Origin: Rhodococcus sp. 14-1411-2a | GTDB lineage: Bacteria > Actinomycetota > Actinomycetes > Mycobacteriales > Mycobacteriaceae | Reading direction: 5' to 3' | Length of the DNA: 64,000 bases | Assembly (NCBI RefSeq): GCF_002259485.1 | Contig: NZ_NPGA01000014.1 | Coordinates: 310,001 to 374,000, forward strand | In this document: positions 57,221-64,000 of the stretch, piece after piece | Layout: each line of letters starts with the position of its first letter | Numbering within the stretch: position 1 is the stretch's first letter | Notes under the pieces: model-generated | Told to the model about the DNA's origin: nothing | Database searches by the model: none | Seen by the model: the letters and a program-made list of their open reading frames with translations, nothing else | Program-made: the position numbers and the translations under genes

Positions 57221-57895
57221 CTAGCGAGCTCTGCGTGCCAGCCGCTCGGAGTCCGAGATCAGCACGGACTTGCCTTCGAGACGCAGCCAGCCGCGGTGCG
57301 CGAAGTCGGCCAGTGCCTTGTTGACGGTCTCGCGAGAGGCACCGACGAGCTGAGCGATCTCTTCCTGCGTCAGGTCGTGGGTCACGCGCAGCGATCCCGC
57401 TTCCTGGGTGCCGAAGCGCTGGGCCAGCTGGAGCAGCGCCTTCGCGACACGTCCGGGAACGTCGGTGAAGATGAGGTCGGCCAGGTTGTTGTTGGTGCGA
57501 CGCAACCGGCGAGCCAGTACGCGCAGCAGCTGCTCGGCGATCTCGGGGCGCTGATCGATCCAGTCCTTGAGCGCAGCACGGTCCATGCTGACCGCGCGGA
57601 CCTCGGTGACCGTGGTGGCCGAGGACGTACGGGGGCCGGGGTCGAAGATCGACAGCTCACCGAACATGTCCGACGGTCCCATGATCGTCAGCAGGTTCTC
57701 GCGGCCGTCGGGGGAGCGTCGCCCGAGCTTGATCTTGCCCGAAACGATGATGTAGAGCCGGTCTCCGGGCTCACCCTCGTTGAACACCACGTGCCCACGG
57801 GGGAAATCGACAGGCTGCAGCTGCTTCGTCAGTGCCGCAACCGCAGAGGGTTCGACTCCTTGGAAGATGCCGGCCCGTGCCAGGACGTCGTCCAC
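57221..57895 (-). CDS. crp: Crp-family cyclic-nucleotide regulator
   Basis: 224-residue Crp/GlxR-type regulator, almost identical in motif to mycobacterial Crp (Rv3676). The cyclic-nucleotide domain has [18 protein letters not shown] and the phosphate-binding cassette [19 protein letters not shown]; the winged helix at the C-terminus is [24 protein letters not shown] (about residues 174-197). It binds TGTGA-N6-TCACA-type sites, and a perfect one is at 10560 in this window. GTG start. A weak matching site lies 210 bp upstream (58105), which would allow autoregulation. Confidence 0.95.
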   Translation of the reverse strand: MDDVLARAGIFQGVEPSAVAALTKQLQPVDFPRGHVVFNEGEPGDRLYIIVSGKIKLGRRSPDGRENLLTIMGPSDMFGELSIFDPGPRTSSATTVTEVRAVSMDRAALKDWIDQRPEIAEQLLRVLARRLRRTNNNLADLIFTDVPGRVAKALLQLAQRFGTQEAGSLRVTHDLTQEEIAQLVGASRETVNKALADFAHRGWLRLEGKSVLISDSERLARRAR

Positions 57896-58104
57896 TTGCG
57901 CTCCTTTTGGGATGTCGGTGTCGCGGAAACCCGCACCACCGAAAGCGTTTGTACTCAGTTCGTGCCATGCACCGAACTGCGGTGCAGTTCAGGCGTCGAC
58001 GCCGATCCGATGATCAAACACAACAATTACCTCAGGGGAGTCTACTTCGAGTCGGTGAAAACCGAGTGATCGACGCCACCACAGGTTGCCAGAGGACTCG
58101 GGCG

Positions 58105-58120
58105 TGTGTTCCCGTTCACC
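58105..58120. promoter_or_regulatory. Weak Crp-like site upstream of crp
   Basis: TGTGT-TCCCGT-TCACC, two mismatches from TGTGA-N6-TCACA, in the 267-bp region between crp and the small membrane protein gene. Recorded because autoregulation is known in relatives. The rest of the region has no other clear motif. Confidence 0.25.
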
Positions 58121-58162
58121 CGAAATTCATCCAAATTACGACCAATGGGACGAAACGCGCGC

Positions 58163-58432
58163 TCAACTGGCTCGTTGGTCGGCCAGGCCGTCGCGCGTGT
58201 CGATGGTCCGCGGCGGGGTCTGGCGGCGTTTGCGGGTGTTGAACCGGGCCAATGCGTGCGGGAAGCCCTCGTTCGCCAGAGTGGCGACCTCGGACTTGCT
58301 CGCCTGATCGAGGAATTCCTGTACTTCTTGCTCCCGGACGCCGAGCTTGCTCAGACGAAACTCGACGCGTTCCATCGCGAGTGCGAAGAGCATGAGTAGT
58401 ACCGGAAAGAGCACCACGGCGAGTCCTTGCAT
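58163..58432 (-). CDS. Small single-span membrane protein
   Basis: 89 residues: an N-terminal hydrophobic helix ([20 protein letters not shown]) followed by a charged helix [29 protein letters not shown] and a basic tail. It holds the position of Rv3675 between crp and nth and is conserved in this lineage without known function. A role near the membrane is all that can be inferred. Confidence 0.75.
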   Translation of the reverse strand: MQGLAVVLFPVLLMLFALAMERVEFRLSKLGVREQEVQEFLDQASKSEVATLANEGFPHALARFNTRKRRQTPPRTIDTRDGLADQRAS

Positions 58433-58524
58433 ACCGGCCAGTTAACACCGAAAAGATCTCGATACAAACACGGTCCGCTGCTGCCGCGAGGAACGTTACG
58501 CATTCTTGTCCGTACAGTTGTGGA

Positions 58525-59292
58525 GTGGATTCGACAGCTCCGAAACGCCCCGACGTGCGCAAACGCGAGGAGACGCACCTCGGGCTGGTGCGTCGAGCTC
58601 GGCGAATGAACCGGACGTTGAACACTGCCTTCCCGCATGTGTACTGCGAACTCGACTTCACCACGCCGCTGGAACTGGCCGTCGCGACCATCCTGTCCGC
58701 GCAGTGCACCGACAAGCGCGTCAACATGGTCACCCCAGCGCTGTTCGTGAGATACCGCACAGCCCGTGATTACGCCGAGGCCGACCGGACCGAACTCGAG
58801 GAGTTCATCCGCACCACGGGCTTCTATCGGAACAAGGCCAACTCGCTGATCGGTCTCGGGCAGAAGTTGCTGGAGAACTTCGACGGCGAGGTGCCCGCGA
58901 CGCTGAAGGACCTCGTCACACTCCCCGGGATCGGCCGCAAGACGGCCAACGTGGTTCTCGGTAATGCCTTCGATGTTCCGGGAATCACCGTCGACACCCA
59001 TTTCGGACGGCTCGTACGGCGCTGGCAGTGGACCGAGGAACAGGACCCGGTCAAGGTCGAGCACGCCGTCGGCGCACTCATCGAGCGCAAGGAGTGGACG
59101 CTGCTCTCGCATCGAGTCATCTTTCACGGTCGACGCGTTTGCCACGCCCGTACACCCGCATGCGGGGTGTGCGTCCTCGCCAAGGACTGCCCCTCGTTCG
59201 GGACCGGTCCGACCGACCCCGCAACCGCAGCTGCGTTGGTGAAGGGCCCGGAAACCGATCACCTTCTCGCTCTCGTCGGAATCGTGCCGTGA
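58525..59292 (+). CDS. nth: Endonuclease III
   Basis: 255-residue base-excision repair glycosylase/AP lyase for oxidised pyrimidines. [19 protein letters not shown], the helix-hairpin-helix [14 protein letters not shown] with the catalytic Lys, [13 protein letters not shown] with the catalytic Asp, and the iron-sulfur cluster Cys set C-x6-C-x2-C-x5-C in [17 protein letters not shown] are all present. GTG start at 58525. First gene of a four-gene coupled operon (nth, TlpA-like, Nudix, marP). Confidence 0.96.
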   Translation: MDSTAPKRPDVRKREETHLGLVRRARRMNRTLNTAFPHVYCELDFTTPLELAVATILSAQCTDKRVNMVTPALFVRYRTARDYAEADRTELEEFIRTTGFYRNKANSLIGLGQKLLENFDGEVPATLKDLVTLPGIGRKTANVVLGNAFDVPGITVDTHFGRLVRRWQWTEEQDPVKVEHAVGALIERKEWTLLSHRVIFHGRRVCHARTPACGVCVLAKDCPSFGTGPTDPATAAALVKGPETDHLLALVGIVP

Positions 59293-59951
59293 ACAAATCT
59301 GCCCTGCGGTGGTCACTGGTCGCTCTGATCCTGGTGGTCGGGATGGTCTACGCGCTGTGGCCCCGGAGCGAAGAGCCGACCGCGCAGCCCATGGATTCGC
59401 CCGGCCTCGGGCAGCGAATACCGAGCACGGACGAGCGTCGTGCAGTCGACACTCCCGAGGCGCTCGCACCACTGCGTCAGGACGCCGGTCTCGCCGCGTG
59501 CCCCACGGCGTCGGGCAACGCCGCGGGCCCGTTGACGGGCATCACCCTCGAATGCATCGGTGACGGCTCGTACGTCGACCTCGGGCAGAGCCTCGCGGGC
59601 CGCCCTGCTTTGCTCAACATCTGGGCGTACTGGTGTGGCCCGTGCGCCGAAGAGCTGCCCTATCTGCAGCAGTACGCCGACCGGGCGGGCGAGAAGATCG
59701 AGGTCCTGACCGTCCACAACGACGCCAACGAGGCCAACGGCCTGACTCGGTTGACCGATTACGGCGTCACCCTGCCCGGCGTTCAGGACGGCGGCGGCCG
59801 CGTCGTCGCCGCCGTCGGAGCACCCAATGTGCTGCCCGTTTCCGTTTTGATATCTGCGGATGGCACTGTCGCCAAGGTGCTGCCACAACCTTTCCGTAGC
59901 GTCGACGAGATCGCCGACGCCGTACGCGTGAACCTCGGAGTCGACTCGTGA
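59289..59951 (+). CDS. TlpA-like thioredoxin, membrane-anchored
   Basis: 220 residues. Signal anchor [17 protein letters not shown] (residues 8-24) followed by a periplasm-side thioredoxin domain with the redox pair in [20 protein letters not shown] and cis-Pro in [13 protein letters not shown]. It reduces or oxidises thiols outside the membrane, perhaps in cytochrome c or wall-protein maturation. It starts at GTG 59289, overlapping the nth stop (GTGA). The pair of Cys at 68-100 ([17 protein letters not shown]) may form an extra disulfide. Position matches Rv3673c. Confidence 0.88.
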   Translation: MNKSALRWSLVALILVVGMVYALWPRSEEPTAQPMDSPGLGQRIPSTDERRAVDTPEALAPLRQDAGLAACPTASGNAAGPLTGITLECIGDGSYVDLGQSLAGRPALLNIWAYWCGPCAEELPYLQQYADRAGEKIEVLTVHNDANEANGLTRLTDYGVTLPGVQDGGGRVVAAVGAPNVLPVSVLISADGTVAKVLPQPFRSVDEIADAVRVNLGVDS

Positions 59952-60661
59952 GCGCACCCGACTGGCTCGGACGCATGCTCGACGTGGCAGGCAGGGCCGG
60001 CGGACTGACCGACACCACCGGCATCAACCCCGTGCTGCAGCGTCAGGCACCGCCGTCCGACCGACCGCGGTCCGCCGCTGTGCTGGTGCTGTTCGGCGGC
60101 CCCGCCTCCGCAGATCCCACCTCGCCCGGTGGATTGCCCGCCGACGCCGACGTCCTGCTGACGCAGCGTGCGTCGACGTTGCGCGATCACAGCGGGCAGA
60201 TCGCCTTCCCCGGCGGAGCCACCGACCCGGGCGACGACGGCCCGGTCGGCACGGCACTGCGCGAGGCGCAGGAGGAAACCGGGCTCGATCCGGCAGGCGT
60301 CGTGCCACTGGCGACGATGCCCGGCATCTACGTTCCGCCGTCGCGCTTCGATGTGGTTCCGGTGCTCTCGTACTGGCAGCAGCCCAGCCCGGTGCGCGTC
60401 GTCGATCCCGGCGAGACCGAGCGAGTGGTGCGAGTTCCGTTGCGCGAGTTGCTCGATCCGGACAATCGATTCCAGGTGCGCCACCCTGCGGGCTACCAGG
60501 GCCCAGCGTTCGCTGTGCAGGGAATGCTGGTGTGGGGATTCACGGGCGGTATCCTGGCGGGTCTGCTGGCTGTATCGGGCTGGGAGCCCGAGTGGGACAC
60601 GGGGGACATACGCGATCTGGAGGCCAGCTTGACTGCGGTAGGAGCGAGGCTCGATCGGTGA
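59948..60661 (+). CDS. CoA-pyrophosphatase-type Nudix hydrolase
   Basis: 237-residue Nudix protein. The box reads GGATDPGDDGPVGTALREAQEETGL (first box acid is Asp), preceded by LTQRASTLRDHSGQIAFPGG, the typical CoA-diphosphatase (NudL/NUDT7) motif. It would split CoA or its derivatives to 4'-phosphopantetheine and 3',5'-ADP. GTG 59948 overlaps the TlpA-like stop and its own stop overlaps the marP start, so the gene is translationally coupled both ways (Rv3672c position). Confidence 0.9.
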   Translation: MSAPDWLGRMLDVAGRAGGLTDTTGINPVLQRQAPPSDRPRSAAVLVLFGGPASADPTSPGGLPADADVLLTQRASTLRDHSGQIAFPGGATDPGDDGPVGTALREAQEETGLDPAGVVPLATMPGIYVPPSRFDVVPVLSYWQQPSPVRVVDPGETERVVRVPLRELLDPDNRFQVRHPAGYQGPAFAVQGMLVWGFTGGILAGLLAVSGWEPEWDTGDIRDLEASLTAVGARLDR

Positions 60662-61848
60662 CAGGTTCAGGGTGGGTCGATATCGCGGTGATCGCCATCG
60701 CACTGCTGGCGGCGTCGTCGGGATGGCGGCAGGGGGCGGTGGCGTCGGCGCTGGCGTTTCTGGGGGTCGTCCTCGGTGCCGTTGCCGGCATTCTGGTGGC
60801 ACCGCACGTGCTCGAACACGTCGACGGTGCGCGGACGCGGGTGTTCGTCGGTATCGCACTGATCGTGGTGTTGGTGATCGTCGGTGAAGTCGCCGGAATG
60901 GTCCTAGGGCGGGCCTTGCGCAGCGGAATACATTCGCGCGCAGCACGATCCGTCGACAGCACGGTCGGAGCCGGGCTGCAGGCGGTGGCGGTGCTCGCCG
61001 CTGCGTGGCTGCTCGCCATTCCACTGACGTCGTCCTCGCAGCCCGAGGTGGCCAGTGCGGTGCGCGGGTCGTCGGTGCTCGGTCAGGTCGATCAGGTGGC
61101 ACCCGACTGGCTGCGGCAGGTACCCGAGGAATTCTCGGCGTTGCTCGACACCTCCGGATTGCCGGACGTCATCGGACCGTTCGGTCGCACCCCGGTCGCC
61201 GAGGTCGCCGCGCCCGACTCCGGTATCGCAGCCGGACCTGTTCCGGTGCAACTGCAATCGAGTGTCATCAAGATCAACGGCATCGCACCGAGCTGCCAGA
61301 AGGCTCTCGAAGGCTCCGGTTTCGTCGTCGGATCCGATCTGGTGATGACCAACGCGCACGTCGTCGCCGGCACCTCCGAGGTGACCGTCGATTCGCCCAA
61401 CGGACCGCTCGACGCAGACGTCGTGCTGTTCGATCCGGAAGAAGACGTTGCGGTGCTTCGTGTTCCACAGCTGCAGGCACCGGTGCTGACCTTCGCCCCG
61501 ACGCCAGCCGAATCCGGTACCGACGCCATCGTGCTCGGTTACCCCGGCGGCGGTCCGTACACGGCGAGCCCGGCGCGTGTCCGCGAGATCATCAACCTCA
61601 GCGGGCCGGACATCTACCGCACCGGAACCATCCAGCGTGAGGTCTACACCGTGCGCGGATCGGTGCGGCAGGGCAATTCCGGTGGACCCCTGGTCAACTC
61701 GTCCGGAGAAGTACTCGGAGTCGTGTTCGGCGCTGCCGTCGACGACCCCGACACCGGATTCGTGTTGACCGCGTCGGAGATCGCCGACGAACTTGCACAG
61801 AGCTTCGCTGCCCCGGTGCCGGTCGGCACGGGCGACTGCGTCGTCTAG
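60658..61848 (+). CDS. marP: Membrane serine protease MarP
   Basis: 396-residue protease needed in mycobacteria for survival in acid and under oxidative stress. The N-terminal CvpA-like domain has four helices (IAVIAIALLAAS, VVLGAVAGILVAP, VFVGIALIVVLVIVGEVAG, AVAVLAAAWLLAIPL); the periplasmic chymotrypsin-like domain has the triad in VMTNAHVVAG (about residue 234), DPEEDVAVL (263) and RQGNSGGPLVN (341). Cys near 213 and the C-terminal GDCVV match the regulatory disulfide of MarP. GTG 60658 overlaps the Nudix stop. Its stop overlaps the convergent MarR stop. Confidence 0.94.
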   Translation: MTGSGWVDIAVIAIALLAASSGWRQGAVASALAFLGVVLGAVAGILVAPHVLEHVDGARTRVFVGIALIVVLVIVGEVAGMVLGRALRSGIHSRAARSVDSTVGAGLQAVAVLAAAWLLAIPLTSSSQPEVASAVRGSSVLGQVDQVAPDWLRQVPEEFSALLDTSGLPDVIGPFGRTPVAEVAAPDSGIAAGPVPVQLQSSVIKINGIAPSCQKALEGSGFVVGSDLVMTNAHVVAGTSEVTVDSPNGPLDADVVLFDPEEDVAVLRVPQLQAPVLTFAPTPAESGTDAIVLGYPGGGPYTASPARVREIINLSGPDIYRTGTIQREVYTVRGSVRQGNSGGPLVNSSGEVLGVVFGAAVDDPDTGFVLTASEIADELAQSFAAPVPVGTGDCVV

Positions 61849-62348
61849 TCGCCAGGGCCTGGCGAAGTCCGGCTGGGCAACAGATGCACACAATCTTGTC
61901 TGAGTGGGGTCAGGATCGCCTCGGCCAGCTGCTCGAGCTGGTCGATCCGGCCGGGGCCGAGGTGCTCGAACACCCGTCGGCGCACTTGCTGCACGTACCC
62001 GGGCTCGATGCGGTCCACCGCCTGCGAGCCGGCATCGGTCAATCGTGCCAATGTTCGTCGTGCGTCCCCGGAATCGCTTCGTCGAGTGACCCACAGCTTC
62101 TTTTCCATCCTGGTCACGATGCGCGACAGGTGTGAGGGCGTGACGCCTGCGCCCGCGGCCAGCTGCGTCATGTGAACGTCGCTTTCCTCGCTCGTCGACA
62201 ACCAACGCAGGACCTGATACTCCGCGTGTGTGAGCCCGTGCTCGTGGCCGAGGTACGCATCGAGGGCGCCCGGTAGCCACATCATCACTCCCACGAGCAG
62301 AGACCAGGTTCGGTCTTCCTGAGGCGAGAGGTGCGGGGCATCGGACAC
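61845..62348 (-). CDS. MarR-family regulator
   Basis: 167-residue MarR repressor with winged helix VHMTQLAAGAGVTPSHLSRIVTRMEKKLWVTR (about residues 57-88) and wing SDSGDARRTLARLTDAG. GTG start. A -10-like TATCGT lies 7 bases before it (leaderless). It is divergent from a quinone-oxidoreductase-like gene and the 99-bp gap holds two tandem operator-like dyads, so it probably represses both genes in response to a phenolic or electrophile. The 3' end overlaps marP by 4 bases. Confidence 0.9.
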   Translation of the reverse strand: MSDAPHLSPQEDRTWSLLVGVMMWLPGALDAYLGHEHGLTHAEYQVLRWLSTSEESDVHMTQLAAGAGVTPSHLSRIVTRMEKKLWVTRRSDSGDARRTLARLTDAGSQAVDRIEPGYVQQVRRRVFEHLGPGRIDQLEQLAEAILTPLRQDCVHLLPSRTSPGPGD

Positions 62349-62364
62349 GGGTTACACGATACCG

Positions 62365-62420
62365 TTGCTTGCTGCGGAAAGTATTCTCGGGTAGATTGCT
62401 TTCCGCGGGAAGTAATCTCG
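62365..62420. promoter_or_regulatory. Two tandem MarR-type operators
   Basis: 25-base copies begin at 62365 and 62396 (21 of 25 identical, 31 bp apart, about three helical turns): TTGCTT-N7-to-8-GGAAAGTATTC and TTGCTT-N5-to-6-GGGAAGTAATC, then TCTCG. Each shows TTGCTT/AAGTAA symmetry; 62394-62417 is the better dyad. A perfect 8-bp pair GCGGAAAG/CTTTCCGC also links the two copies. Confidence 0.65.
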
Positions 62421-62447
62421 CACCCGATGCGTAGTACGGAGAAGCAG

Positions 62448-63359
62448 ATGCAGGCAGCGCGATACCACCGTTACGGTGGCCCCGAAATACTCGTGGTCGA
62501 GGACGCACCGGAACCTCACGCGGAGGCGAACACCGTTCGCATCGAGGTCGGAGCCGCGAGCATCAACCCCATCGACTATCTGCTGCGCTCCGGTCGGTTG
62601 AGTGATGTGGTGCCGCTCGATCTGCCCGCCATCCCCGGCCGTGACGCGGCCGGAGTGGTCGACGAGGTAGGACCGGGGGTTGTGGGTACGCAGATCGGAG
62701 ACGTCGTGTTCGGCGTCGGTGGGATCAGTGACACCACCGCGCAGTACGCAGTACTCACCGCGTGGAGCAGTGCACCCTCGGATTGGAGCATCGAGCACGC
62801 TGCGGCCGCCGGGCTCGCTTCGAGCACGGCATCCGCGGTCATCGAGGCTCTCGAGGTCTTCGGGAGTCTGGAAGGGAAGACCGTACTGATCGACGGCGCT
62901 TCCGGAGCAGTGGGCACCGCCCTGAGTGTTCTCGCGAGGGATTCGGGGGCCGAGGTGATCGGAACCGGAAGCCCGCGAAATCACGACTATCTGATCGGCC
63001 TCGGCGTACGGCCGACCACCTATGGTCCGGGGCTTGCCGAACGGGTCGCCCTCCTCGCGCCGGGCGGGGTGGACGCGGCTGTGCACACGGCGCCGTCATC
63101 TCTGCCTGAGGACCTGATCACGTTGGTGGGCGACCCCGCCCGCGTCGTGACCGTCCTGGATGCCGAGGGTGCCGAACGTCTGGGTGCGCGAAAGATCGAC
63201 GCTCGCAACGAGTCTCAGTTGTTGGAGCGCGCTTCCGAGCTGGGCCGACGCGGAATCTATCTGCCCCGGGTCGACCACACTCTGCCGTTCGCCCAGATCG
63301 CCGACGCCCACGCCGTGGCCGAGCGGGGAAGCGGCAAGGTCGTCGTCACCATGCGGTGA
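62448..63359 (+). CDS. Zinc-independent quinone oxidoreductase-like MDR protein
   Basis: 303-residue medium-chain reductase/dehydrogenase. YHRYGGPEILVVEDAPEP at the start, INPIDYLLRSGRL, IPGRDAAGVVDEVG, and the NADP-binding IDGASGAVGTALSVLARDSGAEVIGTGS; the zinc-binding Cys residues of alcohol dehydrogenases are absent, as in QOR-type enzymes. ATG 62448, with GGAG 6 bases upstream, is preferred over ATG 62427. It probably reduces a quinone or enone that also induces the divergent MarR. Confidence 0.87.
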   Translation: MQAARYHRYGGPEILVVEDAPEPHAEANTVRIEVGAASINPIDYLLRSGRLSDVVPLDLPAIPGRDAAGVVDEVGPGVVGTQIGDVVFGVGGISDTTAQYAVLTAWSSAPSDWSIEHAAAAGLASSTASAVIEALEVFGSLEGKTVLIDGASGAVGTALSVLARDSGAEVIGTGSPRNHDYLIGLGVRPTTYGPGLAERVALLAPGGVDAAVHTAPSSLPEDLITLVGDPARVVTVLDAEGAERLGARKIDARNESQLLERASELGRRGIYLPRVDHTLPFAQIADAHAVAERGSGKVVVTMR

Positions 63360-63386
63360 CCCACCGCCGCGCGTAATCGAGCGCGT

Positions 63387-64000
63387 TCAGATTTCGTGCA
63401 CGACTCGCAGGATCTCCTCGGACACCACGTCGGGTGCTTCCTGGTGGACGTAATGCCCCACGTCACGCACTGTTCGACGCGTCAGTCCCGGTGCCCAGTG
63501 CCGATCGCGATCGAGGGTGGTGGGCAGCACGTACGGGTCGAGGTCGCCGCTGATCTGCGCGACGGGAATCGAGGTACGTACGTCCACGGCGGCCATGAAG
63601 CGGCGTCCCTCGGCGCGGAACTGGCTGCGGAATGCCCAGCGCTGATATTCGAGCGCGCAGTGCGCAGCACCCGGAATCCGGATGGCCGAGCTCATCTTGG
63701 CTGCGGTGTCGGCGTAGTCCTCGGTGTTCTTCCACGCGGACCCGGCGCGGCTGCTCATCAACTCGCCCACCGCAGCTCCGCCTCGGCGCGTCAGCAGCCT
63801 CTCCGGGCGCAGCGGAACCTGGTAGCGAACGAAATGCGGTAGCAACGCAGCGCGTTGCGCCGAATCCTTCAACACCGCTCGCCGCAGCGAGATGGGGTGC
63901 GGTGCGTTGATCAGCACCATCGAGCTCACCAAGCGGGGGTGCAACGCCGCACTGGCCCAGCAGACGAGACCGCCGTCGGCGTGACCGACGAAGGTGGCGT
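63387..64000 (-). CDS. Alpha/beta hydrolase, EphE-like (N-terminus beyond the right edge)
   Basis: C-terminal ~204 residues of an alpha/beta hydrolase in the place of Rv3670 (EphE, possible epoxide hydrolase). The nucleophile-elbow region reads FVGHADGGLVCWA at the window edge, where epoxide hydrolases have GHDxGG: the nucleophile position is Ala and an Asp lies one residue later. SSMVLINAPHPISLRRAV follows. The acid candidate is in ISGDLDPYVLP and the His in VRDVGHYVHQEAPDVV, which are canonical. Substrate unclear and activity uncertain because of the elbow. Confidence 0.75.
   Translation of the reverse strand, partial: ATFVGHADGGLVCWASAALHPRLVSSMVLINAPHPISLRRAVLKDSAQRAALLPHFVRYQVPLRPERLLTRRGGAAVGELMSSRAGSAWKNTEDYADTAAKMSSAIRIPGAAHCALEYQRWAFRSQFRAEGRRFMAAVDVRTSIPVAQISGDLDPYVLPTTLDRDRHWAPGLTRRTVRDVGHYVHQEAPDVVSEEILRVVHEI

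Overview
This window comes from a high-GC, mycolic-acid-lineage actinobacterium, most likely Rhodococcus in the broad sense. The evidence is consistently GC-ending codons, frequent GTG starts, GTGA/ATGA stop-start overlaps, WhiB4, a mycobacterial-type Crp, MurT/GatD, a LeuA very close to the mycobacterial enzyme, and a tuberculostearic-acid gene pair. From recall, two blocks are syntenic with Mycobacterium tuberculosis: about 7.6-25.2 kb with Rv3708c-Rv3720, and about 46.5-64 kb with Rv3670-Rv3683. Identity was judged by eye from translated protein and motifs; no search was run.

Layout. 0-6.8 kb: a truncated aldehyde dehydrogenase divergent from an acyl-CoA dehydrogenase and its GntR regulator; a stray DUF2236 C-terminal fragment; an FdhF/YdeP molybdopterin enzyme; an acyl-CoA-binding protein; and a TetR/DUF2236 divergent pair whose start codons both lie inside one 18-bp-arm palindrome. 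6.8-25.2 kb: core genes, namely an alpha/beta hydrolase, the tmsB-tmsA pair, a polyketide-cyclase-like protein with a perfect Crp-type site, an unusual cytidine-deaminase-like protein, ybaB-recR, an AbiEi/Vsr-like protein, gatD-murT, an EamA exporter with its LysR, leuA with a leaderless leucine-rich leader peptide, a FUSC protein, and ask-asd.

25-46 kb is the accessory part: a MalK-type ATPase, a Tat-exported multicopper oxidase, a DUF222-HNH protein with an 84-bp internal repeat, decayed DNA around a polysaccharide deacetylase, a tightly coupled TetR-monooxygenase-GMC oxidase-acetoacetate-decarboxylase-like operon, a Fur-catalase-Dps peroxide/iron module, a HAD phosphatase coupled to a GH15 glucosidase/trehalase, SDR and F420-type oxidoreductases, and a BcrA-type ABC transporter. 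46-64 kb is again conserved: tRNA-Pro, a metallophosphoesterase, YqeY, PonA2, WhiB4, a pair of Get3/ArsA-like ATPases, DUF4177, RidA, a metallo-beta-lactamase-fold hydrolase, Crp, Nth, a TlpA-like thioredoxin, a CoA-type Nudix hydrolase and the MarP protease, then a MarR/quinone-oxidoreductase pair and a truncated alpha/beta hydrolase.

Common threads are envelope construction and defence (MurT/GatD, PonA2, MarP, 10-methyl fatty acids), redox and peroxide stress (KatA, Dps, WhiB4, TlpA-like, Fur) and aspartate-family/leucine biosynthesis. Regulatory DNA is unusually legible: the leuA attenuator, a Crp-type operator in the same window as crp, tandem MarR operators, a TetR palindrome carrying both start codons, several promoters placed for leaderless translation, and a dispersed palindromic element (four copies) at gene 3' ends. 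No CRISPR array, prophage or intact insertion sequence was seen.
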